A stretch of 64,000 bases of DNA from Echinococcus granulosus. Its lineage: Eukaryota; Platyhelminthes; Cestoda; Cyclophyllidea; Taeniidae. The notes beneath the pieces were generated by a model. That model saw only the letters and a list, made by a program, of their open reading frames with translations, had not been told where the DNA came from and did not search any database. Shown in pieces: positions 13,101-25,100 of this stretch. Numbering within the stretch: position 1 is the stretch's first letter; the number at the start of each line of letters is the position of its first letter. The position numbers were made by a program, and so were the translations under genes. The stretch covers positions 268,029-332,028 of the forward strand of contig NW_020170385.1 in assembly GCF_000524195.1 (NCBI RefSeq). Reading direction: 5' to 3'.

Positions 13101-14367
13101 GTCGAAGGAATTAGGAAGTTGTTTTTAAGTATTAGTACCAATATTATTTTTGAAATAGGTCTTAATAATCCAACTGTGATGTAAGGTCGTTGATCTTATA
13201 GATATGAGTTCACATACTTAAGGGACAGAGTCAGTCAACGCATGCGTTAAAAACAGTCCCTTTGATAGACGAACCATAAGTAATTTTGTGTGAAGGCAAT
13301 AGTTAGATGTTGAAAAAGTAATTTTGGGGCCACAAGTACTAATAGTTCTGCATATTATAATTGAGACTGTGAGAGCAATCCAAGAGGTTGTATTTAACCG
13401 ATCACATTTAGCATAAGCATTATGCAAAACTAAAGCGTAACACTTTAGAGGGCAAATAATCCTCCATCTACTTATCTTTCCGAAAGATTTTACTGTCCAT
13501 CAACTGCTAACCTCTGATTCATAGTCGACAGCAATATGCTCCCGTGGCTACAAACACAGCAGAGCAAGAAAACCATTTCGCAAATACCTATTAGTCGCAA
13601 CCATCCTCCCCCTCTGCCTTGTCCTACCGGCCACTACTATTAACGAACATGCCTTCAATCTGCTCTCATCGGCATATTTCAACCTCTCATCAGTCTCTCA
13701 GCCTTCGACCTTTGACGAAGCCAAAACCGAAGACGAATTCGCCAGTTTCAACATCACCACTGCGGAAGTCCTCGGAGAGTCATTGGCCGCCGTCTACCCA
13801 GGTTTCTGTCCGGATGGTGCGCGTTCCTGGTTCACCAACCTCGGAGGGCTGATCGTTTGGTTCCTTGTGCCCGCGGGCACCATGATCACCTTTAACTCTC
13901 TCGCTCTCCTTGTGGTCTGTGTCCAAATCTGTCACCTTTCTAAGGAAGCACAGTTGCACTCCTCCCCTCAGAATGAACAGGAGCGGAAACGGCGCAAAAA
14001 GTCAAAAAACCTTGCCGGAATCTGCGCTAAACTGGCTATTATCCTCGGCGCCAGTTGGTTTGTGCAACTTTTTGCTGGATGGTGGTCCCAACTCTTCGTA
14101 ATGCGAAGAATACTGGGCCTGGTAAACAGCGCTCAGGGAGGTGTGATAGCAGTATCTATGCTTGCCAGTGTCAAGGCCAGACGAGCTCTGGCCAATGTCC
14201 TGCCTGAATGCTGCCGAGTCTTAGTTGGTCATAATTCCAGCACACAACAGTCCACGTCGAGAGAAAAAGAGAAATCTACCTCGACCACTTCCAAGACATC
14301 GACGTCGGTGCTGCTACCGAGACGAAATCGACAGCAAATCCAAAGTATCGGAGATTCAGGCGGTTAG
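7148..14367 (+). CDS. Class-B-like (adhesion/Methuselah-type) seven-transmembrane receptor with somatomedin-B-like N-terminus
   Basis: Two exons: 7148-8299 (384 codons, donor ACG|GTAAGA) and 13525-14367 (acceptor TGATTCATAG|TCG), both phase 0, giving 664 aa. Signal peptide: residues 1-16. Cysteines at 27, 33, 35, 39, 45 and 46 (CFCDYRC...DCC) match the core of a somatomedin B domain. The ectodomain block NVFCAICNG aligns with the divergent paralogue. TM1 is about 266-290, TM2 298-324 and TM3 331-363 (FTWM). TM4 is about 404-424, TM5 489-520, TM6 549-575 and TM7 578-600. TM7 carries LVNSAQGGVI, close to the Asn-Ser-x-Gln-Gly signature of secretin/adhesion receptors. Cys at the TM3 start and Cys near 479 in loop 2 could form the usual disulfide. 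No GPS motif is visible. The tail is Ser/Thr/Lys-rich. The ligand is unknown. Confidence 0.85.
8300..13524 (+). other. Large intron of the plus-strand receptor gene
   Basis: A phase-0 intron of 5.2 kb lies between TM3 and TM4. It is AT-rich. The longest open stretch (12457-12768) has no splice context and no convincing homology. No nested gene or repeat was recognised. The paralogue's intron at the same position is only about 1.7 kb. Confidence 0.75.
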
Positions 14368-14615
14368 CGAACTTACATCAGTCTATTTTCCCATGCACTC
14401 ACATTTCTCACCATTAGTAATGGCTCATGATTTATTTATGTTGTGCTAACTGACAATATTCTCACTATCTGTTTCTCGTTCCCATTTCAAAGAGACTTTG
14501 AAATCAAATAATTGCAAAAATTGTCTCCTTCACATTTCCTCTGCTAATGGTAACCTAATGAAGCTGTAAGGTTTGGTCCCAGATCCTATTTATTTACAGT
14601 AAGTCATTGCGAGTT

Positions 14616-14621
14616 AATAAA
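14616..14621 (+). terminator. Polyadenylation signal AATAAA for the plus-strand receptor
   Basis: A canonical hexamer about 250 nt after the receptor stop codon at 14365-14367, and the first one downstream on that strand. Confidence 0.5.
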
Positions 14622-17600
14622 TGAGGGTCTCTACATATTTCGAACTGGAAAAGGTTTACCTTTGAGAAGGAAACTGCATAAACAAATAAATAGGCACATC
14701 TGCGGTATACCCAAAAAAGGGGGAGGATGGAACGCTTGAGCATTTATTACTATGGCTCAACTTAAGTAATTTTGAGCCTATATATTTGACGACCACGAGT
14801 GATCAAGAGGTACGTATTCGAATCACTACGGAGCAGAAATCAGCTATACGTCAAAAGTAAACTGAACAAATGCCACGTCCTGAATTCGTAGGTACTGGCA
14901 TGTCATTGACCAAAACTGTACGGCCTCTGTTTATCTTATTGGCCAAATCGTCCATCGGTAACTGGCACACAAATCAAAATTGCAGTTTTCGTCCGGTCGG
15001 CTTACACCAACATATAAAGCTATTAGTGGCTCTGTTACTCTGCACGGCCTTCAGTAATGCTCAGTAGAATCAAGAGCAATCTCACACGGGCAATGAGAGT
15101 TTGTATTGATAAAAAAATAAACATTGGACTTACGATTAGCAGAGTGGTAAGCAGTGTTGTGGTTAGCGGCATATATTTGTATACATTACGCTTTCCTAGC
15201 AAGGAATTTTTTGCTTGACATTACCACGTGACGCCTATTATAATGGTACATAGATTGCTCCCGCCTTGGGAATAGTGAGTTCACTTGACTTGATAAATGG
15301 ATTGGCGCCTTTGTTCGTACCCGTGCATCGTTACGTCTCTTTTGTAATCGTACATGGAATCAATCACGACTTATGAGTTTTATAAGCTTAGAGACCATTG
15401 CAACAAACTTTATTTATCGTCTTATCTTCATTTCATCCAATATTAAACTCTGTAATTATCGGCGTCTGTAGAATAAAGGGGTTGATTGTGTTTTCAGAGG
15501 TCTCATCCCATTAATCATCATGGAATCCCATGGATGCTTACCATGCATTGGCGACAATGAAACGGATGTCTAATGCGTGCAGCATGAGACGGATACCTTT
15601 AAGTATCCACAGGTATTATGTGTACATACAAAACATGAAATAACTGCATTTATGTGGGTTTAGCACGACCATCCTGCGCTTTGAAGTGCTAAATGCTTAG
15701 TTAATATAAACTTCCTTTTTTTTCACAGAGTCAACTTTCTTAGCACTTGTTAATTCTAGAGTAGAGAGAAAGGGCCTTATACTGTTCATCCTAGCATAAA
15801 CTCATCTGAACGGCTAGCATCTGATGTGAATACACTGGAAAATGTACACATTTTAAAAGGACATTAATTTTAAGTTTAGTCAAACTGCAGACCCCTCTAT
15901 TCCGCCACTTACTCTTATCGTCTACTTTTACAAGGATTGCTTGAATTGCCCTTTTGCGTGATTGTAATCTGCTGCTGTGCAGTGTAACTATTCTTTAAGT
16001 AATGATTGCCAATAGTAATTTACTTTCCACGTCCGTGATTGCATTGTGTTTGACTTGATGATTTTATCGGACTAACGCCCACTCACTTTTATTCACTCGT
16101 ATCAGGTGAAGTCATCCTTCCTGTGTCCAGGGGACATGCAATTAATTGCATCGCGAAATCGGGCTCACATGCCTGCAATTTCAGGTTCGCGTGAATCATT
16201 TTCGTGCATTGCAGTGGGTGCTTCAGGTGTGGTTGTGTAGCGAAATTCTGCCAAATAATTCCAGGAATGTTAACTATTCTCAACACTCGGTTTTAAATAG
16301 ATAACTGGATCATTTAAAATTCATGGAATAATCTGCTTTTGTTAATTATTTGCGACTATATTAGCGTATTCTTTTGCATTACGTCGTTTCACTGCGGAAA
16401 AAAAACTGACCTAACTCTGGGCTAACCAATCTTGTAAGCTTAAGTGGGGAGGAGCACTGAAGCGAATAAATTTCTAGCACTGTCCAAGCTATTTTGTTTA
16501 TGGACAGATTGGCTTCTAACACGACGAATGCAACAGGTGAAAACTTAATCTTTTACTCTATTTGTCATGTTGCATGGTGTGAGGCCTTTTTTTATTTCAG
16601 TTTACTAAATATACGTAAGATTTTAAGGTGTTTCTTCAATATTTCACTTGACTTCGCTGGCTCATATCTCTCCATCTATAGTATGGGGAATTAAATGACC
16701 AAATATTTTACCTTGGAGCTTACATTTGATGCTCTTATAACTTCGTCATGTGTAACGGTAAACAACACTGCATATGAAATTGGGTATTATTTGTAGTGTG
16801 AATCTTGGGGAAGCAGGCTGAGAAACTTCGTAAAAATTTTAGGAATTTGGTATTTCAAAAATTTGCACTAGAGTATGGGAATGCAACCACTTCAATTTCT
16901 ACAGCTACTTTCTTATTTTCATATTTAAAAGTGTGAACGCCCTCATCAATGTGGTGGGCAGTGGGCACAATTTGCGTGCATTTGTTACACACACATCCCC
17001 GAAGATGAGTGTTGCCAGTTTTTGCATCGCTTACAACTCTACTTCCGGCAATTGTGAGATTTTCTGCGTTTTTTATGGACTTAATACTCTTTGTTGTATC
17101 TTGCTGACTGTGAATAAGTATTTAACTTCACCGTGCACACGGTCGATTGCTCTGATCAGTAGCCTAGTAATTCGTCCTATGCTCCTCCCACAAATCAGCG
17201 CTAAATAATTTTGAGCTAGTTTTTGCGTACTGCGCTGCGTCTCACTCCTTTCACTAAAGGAAGATTGGCGTTATTTAGTACATTTAAACACAAAATCGTG
17301 CAAAATCTCATCGTTTTGTTAGATATACTCCATATTTGTCGCCTATTTTTAATTAAAAAATTACCAAACCGAAAATCTTTCCCAGAAGGTCCTACCCCAA
17401 AGGTAAAAGTAAAAATCTCCCACTATCGAAACAGGTGGAGGTTTTTACCTTTATTCCGACCGAAATTTGTTGATAGCTTTGATATTTAGCCCTCGATATG
17501 AGTCAGTAACTTTGGCGGGAAAGGTTGTTACCTGTTAAGTAATTTACAAGAATGGGCGGGGATACAATTACTGAAAGGGCAATGTTCATGCAAGCACACT

Positions 17601-18734
17601 CTGAATGTGAAACGCCAGCTTCCTCATCCAAATTGTCGGATTGCTGTCGTGTTCTCTACGAACATAAAGGATAAACAACCAATGCAGTCACGTCGTCACC
17701 TAATCACCTTCACACTTTGGTGACTGCACAGAGAATTACAGCCCAAACGAATATATTAATGCATCAGCATCATAACTCAAGCATGGATACGAAAGTTTAA
17801 CTAAGGCATATTAGCGAATAATTGTTAGATTTTTACTATCATGTCAATCACAATTGGTTCACGAATGCCAGACAAGTGCTTCATCCCACCCCTTTGAATT
17901 TTACGCACTATTTAAAAAGCACCATTTGTATTTTTGCGCTCTAAACATGTTTTAAATGACCAAAATCTTCCGGTCTCGAGGATTTTTATACTAGAGTACG
18001 TTTTTACAGAAGCAATCATTGAGGGGGTTGTATTCACCAACATCATTTCTTTACGTAAAACTCCCCAGTGTACATAAAAATACAGGTCTAAGAAATCAGG
18101 AGGGTGTTGAGCAAAGTCAATGAAGAAATTTGTGAGCTAATTAGCTCAATTACTATTTGTGCGCATTTTGTTTCTGCTTCCCATGTCGAATCAGTTCTGC
18201 TCCATCTCTGTTTTACCCCACCCAGTGGATCGTATGGGAAACGCGCAACAAGCCTTACATGATGCTTTTTACACACCATTTTTCCATTTACCGCTCTCGT
18301 TCAACGAGGCATTATTGTCGAAGAAAATATAATTGACAGATCATTGTTTCGTGGATTTACTTGTTCTGAGAAAGCAGTACATTCATCCCAGTATGATGAA
18401 AAACAGTTTTTACTGACCGCAGATCAAAAATTTATAAATATCAAGCAAACATTACCACCCATTAATTTATACTGAATGGACATTTAAATAGAACCCATAA
18501 TAAATGGAAGTTTAGATTAAGGATTTACTCTATCTGTCTTTATGAAACAAACCATATTCGCTGAATGAATGCGAAATAACCAATCTTCAAATCATAGTTT
18601 TATAATTTTGAAGGTTTTTTTCCTTCAATAGAAATCGCATTTGCATTTAAGGACTTAGAATACATTCTGGTTGTTATTAATAGGCAAAACTTGAACTACT
18701 CATTTGGTAAATTAAATAGAATGCCTAGTGTAGC

Positions 18735-18895
18735 GACGCGAGTCTTCCCTGAAGTCATAACATGCCTAAGCACTGGGGTGAACACATTACTAGCATACAG
18801 AAGAGTTGGGAGGCTACTGGCGTGGCCCAAAGGCCATGCCATAGGAAGGACGTAAAAGCCGAGAATGAGGTGGCCACGTAGTTAAAATATTAAAT
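18735..18895 (-). repeat. Dispersed repeat copy (GGCCCAAAGG family)
   Basis: This aligns along its length with 44465-44610 in the same orientation. Shared anchors are CTTCCCTGAAG, TGGGTGA/TGGGGTGA, CATAC, GGCTACTGGC versus GGCTACCGGC, then TGGCCCAAAGG, and a weaker AGTTAA/GTTAA match further on. Identity is clearly imperfect, as expected for an old interspersed element. The class (SINE, solo LTR or miniature retroelement) cannot be told from these fragments. Confidence 0.55.
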
Positions 18896-20084
18896 CACTA
18901 CACTAGTGTGGATATGATAATGCCTACTTTCCTTCAAATTCAAAAGGGAGTTATAAGAGTCAGTTGTACAAGATTAAGCAACTTCCACTTTTCGAAACTC
19001 AGAGCTCTTGAAATAACTCTGCAATAATAAATTGTCTAAAAATATTCATAGAATGTCTTTCCCAAGTAATGTTAATAAGCACAAAAAAGGTGGACTCAAT
19101 TTTCCACCTCCCTTTCGATGCACCGGATTGCGCAATTCCAGTAAATTCATAATCCGTCCTCAAGCATATTATAAACGCCTCTTTTACTAGTTAAATGAAA
19201 TGCAGTCATACAGCCACAATCAACTTCAGTGATGGAACGAAATCGTATCACCCATTATGAGGTTGTGTGGGCGTATGGGATGGATGGCGCTGATGGCGTG
19301 GTAGGCTGCCAAAGGTGCTTCTCTTTTAAATGTTCGCGAATAGGAACTTGCCAGTTGTCCCCTACTTATAATAAATTTTTACCTTACGGAGTAGAGCAGC
19401 CATAAATTAAAAGCATTTGCCTTACAATTTTTCTGACGCCTAAAATTTCCATTGCAAAGTGATCCACCCGCTTGTATGCGGGTTGCAGAGGGTTGGTGAT
19501 TTAGTAAATTGCCTTGTGCATGTCACCTTAAGAGTGATATCAATATCTCTTCACTCCTCACAAAAAATTTCCCATGTCTCTAGCACAATTTCACTACTCG
19601 GAAAATAAACACGACCAGGGTAACCAATAAGGACCTTCACAATTATGGCCATTAACCTTGCAAAATATTTCTTCAAGTCCATATTCCAATAGACCGAGAG
19701 AGAGGAAAGTGTAGGACCGAGGTTTCGATCCGGTGGATAGATGTATGTGCAAGTACACTTTCAATTAAGCCAATTACTCCAGACGGAAACTCACCGAGAT
19801 GATGCTACGATTACAACAGTAGTATGAGTGATAGCTCTTTTTCGTAATATTTTAAGTCAATGACTAGATGCTGAGCAGCACATCCATGCCATTTTTCCTA
19901 TACACAATCAAATCAAGATGCTATACTTTGATCATGGGAATAATACCAGCAGTTCTCGTGATGGTTGGATCAGAAGCACACATGCATGAGTGGAAGTATC
20001 AGAGTGGTCAGTATTCTGTTCACAATGGTTGCCTTTTCTTATGACGCTGATCGTAATTGGCACCAGTAATAAATATTGAGGTGT

Positions 20085-20115
20085 TTGCTTGCTGGTTTGG
20101 CCTTTGGGCCATATA
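20085..20115 (+). repeat. Fragment of the same dispersed repeat
   Basis: Contains CTGGTTTGGCCTTTGGGCC, matching the GGCTGGCCTTTTGGGCC end of the 44745-44885 copy. Similarity fades after about 30 nt. Confidence 0.3.
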
Positions 20116-21599
20116 ACAATTGATGAAGAAAATTAATCATTTCCCCACCTTCTCCAATCAACCATTTTTTGCAAAAAAGGAGGGTGATTTCAAAGCTTAC
20201 ATATTAGGGCAAAGAAGACCGGTGATTTGTAAAGAAATAAATTTGAATCTTTCATATAGGAGGCATTTCCACTTAGTATGATTGTGTGAGAGCTTATCGG
20301 AACAGGCTTTGAAAATCGTTTTTACAAAGCAAAGTATAGCTTGTTATTTAAAATTGCCATTTCCTTGAGGATCCCACGTCTGAGTTAATTAATGGCTTAG
20401 GCATAGATGAAATAATGAATAATTTGTAGGCATAAACGGGTGTTTAAGAAAAACATGAATGCTGTCTAGGTTGCAACATTAGCCTTAAATATTTATGCCA
20501 GATGCCTTCGCCTTGGCCACATGCACACCAACCTACTCGTTTACACATTAGGTAGGAACACATTCTCTATTTTTCATTATTACTGCTTAATACAATGCAT
20601 AATTGCAGGAACATGGAACCAGAAGTCTTTTCTCGATTTCGGTTACCAAGGCTCTCGGTTTGAGAGACATCATTTTGAGCTGTGGGTAAAAAACGCTGTG
20701 TAGATGATCAGATTTATTCATGCTTATGATGATAGCACCACATGTTTATCTGAATACGCCTTTACAGGCGGCGAAAGGACAGACTATAACAACCTTGCAA
20801 CTTAGAAAGCGTCATCAATCTCCAGGGTAGGAGAAAACCCTGAATTTATTCATCGTTTACAAAATCATACTTTGGCTCAGTGTTTGATGTCTTCCTTCAT
20901 CTAGCTATTTTAATCCAAGAATGTGCTCCTTATTTGAGTACTTCCAACTTACAATAAAATAGCGCTTTCATCCGTAATTTAGTGCACATTCATTACACAT
21001 TTTGCTGTACTGTATCAAATACCATGAAAACGATTAGTTTCCCATCGCTAATGTATTGGAGGTCGATTATAGAAGTAATGGAGCGTCTAATCTTGGCAAC
21101 AGTCTTAAATGTGGATTAAAAATCTAGACATAGGTCATTGGTAAATAATTAAAGGAATAGATCATGCACAGTATCGGAAGTAGGCCTCCATCACACCCTT
21201 GTAGGGCTGGGAAGTCCACAAAAATGCAGACAATCATCCTACTACCACCACTAGTATTTGTATCTTTGTGTAATAAGTTGATATTGTGCTGAACAGTGTG
21301 TTTAACAACATGGGCTGTTCGGGTCACCCAGATTGTAATTCCACTCTGTGGTATGAACTTTGGACCATGCTAGGAGCCTATAAAATCCTCCACATATTAG
21401 CAATACATGTTTTACTGAAGTATTTTGGCTTAGCACAACTTTAGGCAAGACTCGAGTCGATACGGGTATGCATGCATATAGGCCATAATGCGTTGGTTTT
21501 TTGCTTAGCTCTCAGTTTTAGTAGTGACCATTTTGGGCTTCCAACATTGCAAATGAGCTGGCATTTAAGCCGTGTCAATAGTCTCAAGTTCTACTGCAT

Positions 21600-21685
21600 G
21601 TTGAACACATAATTATATTCATATTCTGCCCCAGCATTACGTCTTCTCTCGTCTTCAGAGAAGTCTTGGGGAGGTAAATATACAA
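21600..21685 (+). repeat. Fragment of the same dispersed repeat, opposite orientation to the 18.7-kb copy
   Basis: GTTGAACACATAATTATATT... through GTCTTCTCTCGTCTTCAGAG and AAGTCTTGGGGAG aligns with 44800-44880 (CTGAATATGTATG..., GTCTTCTTTCGTCTTCAGGG, AGTCTCGGGACG). Confidence 0.5.
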
Positions 21686-22137
21686 CTTATGATTGCATTT
21701 TATTACTCCATCGTAAGCCCTCCTTGTACGCATTCACATTCGGCAATTCACATCAGCTGTATTATTAGAAATAGGTGGAGTTGCTAAGTAAATAATTAAA
21801 TGCAAGGTGTTTCTGACCATTCACAATTTTTTATGTTTTGAGTGCTGTCCAGGAATTTTACAGCTTGTGTAATATTGCTGATTTTTAAAGCACTTGCCAA
21901 TGCTTTATAGCTAGGCTTAATATTGATAAATATCTATGTGCCTTTATATAAAACTGGCTAGATTATTTGTCTTCCAATGAAAAAAGAATAAATGAATGAC
22001 CTTGGAAGGCACCACGAATATTTGAATTAGCCTCAGTGTGGAGTTTTTGTGATATCGAGATACTGCCTGGTTGGTTTGGTGCTGTTGGATGCCAGGATCA
22101 AAAAATCTATTAGCAGTCTAATATTCACTATAGAACA

Positions 22138-25100
22138 ATGAATCTAATATCCGACGTGAAGAAAGATCCAATTTGCGTAGAACCTCATGTATCTGATATG
22201 AGTTTGAAAGGCCGACCGGTTTCGAAGTTATCCGATAAATCGAATCAGGTAAAACCCATTGGTAATAATTAAGTAGGCACCTAAAAAACGTCATATCCTC
22301 GATAGCCCTTTTTTCGACAAAGGTAACCTACTTCAATTCTCTTGCAAACTAGCCATTTTCAATTTTCCGTAAAGCGCTTATGATTTTTTTTTCTAGAAAA
22401 TGCTTATTGTGGAGGACGTCCTCACAACTATTCATCAGAATTGATTCCTGTTGGTTGCAAATTGTCCGCTCGTACCGAATCCGAATCCAACCGTTTGGAC
22501 AGCTCTAAGTGCGCAAAGGGAGACACTGATATTTTGAAGCCCAAAAATTCCACACCTCATTCTTTCACAGTTTCATCCTCAAAATCTAGCTTTAAAGTGG
22601 TCCCTTTAAATAACAAAGACGGTGCATCATCCTACTCTTCATCGATAAACTCATGCAATGCCTCATCTTCCAGACAAAAACCTGTGGTAATTTCTTATCC
22701 CGGTGTTATTCTGCCTTTTGAAATGGTGTGATCATGATGGCTTAACTATACATCACGTTATATGTAGAGATATTTTAACAGATCTATTGTTCCTACAGCA
22801 AAGTTTGTTACGCTTCAGATTGCATTTGATGTTGTCAGGGCGATTTTCGCTGAAAGATCCAGTCTTGAATCCATATTCTCTGAATTGAGGTTCTCCGACC
22901 ATCCTTGCACTGAAGGCTGCTTTCCCAATATGGACTATTTTCTTCGAATAATAGCTCACGAACGCCTTCAAGAGGATAAGGTTTTCTTACCAGTTTACAT
23001 TTTCTCTTTGTTAAACTTTAGTAGTTCTACTCTATGCATTCTTAGTCTATCTGTCAGTTACTTTATGACAACAACGTTTATTTAACGATTTTACTAGTAG
23101 AATTTTTAACCATTATCACCTCAAAATGAGTTTTGGTGTTAAATCATAGCTGAGGAGTACTAATGAGTTATGCTTATTGTCGGATCGAAAAGTAATGTAT
23201 TCCCTATCTGCGTCAATGCTCCTGCTGGTCAAATCACAAATACCCATGCCACTGCCTGTACCCTTGTTCCACCATAGTTTGTTGTCCATTTTCCCATTAT
23301 TTGCCACTTCATTTTTGCTTCGCAGTCGCGGTTTTATGACTGTGCTGTGCTAGTAGTTTTGTCGTAGTTGTTCCGATTTTCTTTGTACGAAGAACCTAGA
23401 ATGCATTTTGTTCGTACCACCATATATTTTTAACCTTCTACTAAAATGTGGTAATTTCTAGCAGATCGCGGCTCAGACAAATCGATAAATACTTTTTGTA
23501 GGCCTAGCTACCACATTATGCATCAGAATGTTTCACGTTCTTTTCATTTTCTGCTTACGGTCTCTTCTGCTCATTCAACTTCACCGCTCAATTTTTTTTT
23601 GTATTTGTGTTGTTTCAGGCATGTTTTCAGATTAGAGACTTTTTGAGCCGTCAGAGCCACCAGATCACGTCTGACATGCTCGTCACCTTGGCAGACTGGA
23701 TGGTGGAGATTCAGGAAAGCTTTGCTCTCTCTAGCAGCTCTCTTCACCTAGCCTGGGGCCTCCTCTACGCCTTCTTCGATAACGCTGGCCGCATACAAAG
23801 GTACTCTACCAGTGGTTTTTGAGGTTTTATTTCCGTTCTTTTAAGGCGTTCATTTAATGGATTTCTCTTGCTTTGTAGCTGTTTCACTAAGATCGAACGG
23901 TATATTTCCTTCGTCTCATTCCCCAGTGGCATTCATTAGTAACAAATTGTTCTGTTTTTTTAACTTTAGATCTGTTTTTAGGCATTTTTTTCTGAAGTTG
24001 ACATACTAATAATTGCCTGGTAAAAATGCAAATTACGACAAAGTCAATTAACTTTATTGCATTGAATAGGCTGTTCTTATTTTCATCTCCAAACAAGACG
24101 AGTCTTTGAGTACGTCTCCCATATTTTTTTTCTGCAAAAAATTGCGAAAATGCTATTGCAAAATCTCATCTGTGGATTTCGACAAGTCCTGTCAACAGTC
24201 ACAAAGGGATTTCTTTTGTGCATATTATCTACTTTTTTTTAGCCCTCTGAATTTCCCAATAAATACATTTCGTAAGCCACAAAAATACCGATGCAGATAC
24301 AAATGGTAGTGCAGAATCTAGTGCATGCTCTGAAGACAAGCACGACTCCGATTTTGAAAAGTTCTGTAGGTACTCCGTGTTAGTAGGATTTTCGATTCGC
24401 TGTACTTTCTTTCACTCCCACCCATACCAGTACTCAGTCGTATTCCTCTCTCATGTCCTTTCTAGGAGCGCAACTTTTTTTTCCTTTTTGTAGAACTGAA
24501 GTCCAATTGTACGCGAGTGTGGCTTTTGTGGTAGCGTGTAAACTGGAGGAGTTGGACTCGCCTGAAATTGAGGACTTCGTCTACCTGACGAACAATGCCT
24601 ACTCGCACGAACAGTTGGTTATTGCTGAGCAGGAACTCCTAACATCTATTGACTTCAAACTACACCGTCCGAATCCCTTCTTCTTTCTGCGATACTTCTA
24701 TCGGGTTAGCTGCAAAATGGCCCATCACACCTGATCGCGTTTGACTTGCCTTTTCCACATGACAACTTGTTCAAAAAAGTGGTGTCAAGTTTGCATTCAT
24801 TGTTTTGATTTTCCGATAAATCAATGTGAACGCATGGCCGAACGTCAAGCCGGTTTGTAAGTCTCCTGATTGCCGATGTAAAGTGGCGTAAGACGCCGTG
24901 CTCTTTGATACAGCGCTTAGCCCCGTTTTAAAGGCGGATGCGATGAGTCAGCACAGTGGACTATTTTTGGACAACTTTTTCAAGCCCGTGTAAAGTCACA
25001 GCACCCTTTAGTTGTTTCTGCTTTTTGACTTAGTTTAAGTACTGAGTTTGTTTTCCATTTGCTGTGCTTGCAGGAGAACTTGGGAGTCGAGTAAACATGT

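Larger units (their letters stand above)
14622..22137. other. Intergenic region between receptor and cyclin genes
   Basis: 7.5 kb without a supportable gene. Open frames stay under 100 codons, are AT-driven, and lack splice partners. Fragments of a dispersed repeat (entries at 18735-18895, 20085-20115 and 21600-21685) are the only structure seen. A T-arm-like string near 19715-19730 is not part of a tRNA cloverleaf. Confidence 0.6.

Noticed and set aside
19700..19735. GGTTTCGATCC string resembling a tRNA T-arm
   Set aside because: No pairing acceptor, D or anticodon stems at the right distances.
22703..22888. 61-codon plus-strand frame inside the cyclin gene
   Set aside because: It overlaps exon 3 in another frame. 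The frame giving AFDVVRAIFAERS joins in phase with the cyclin fold.
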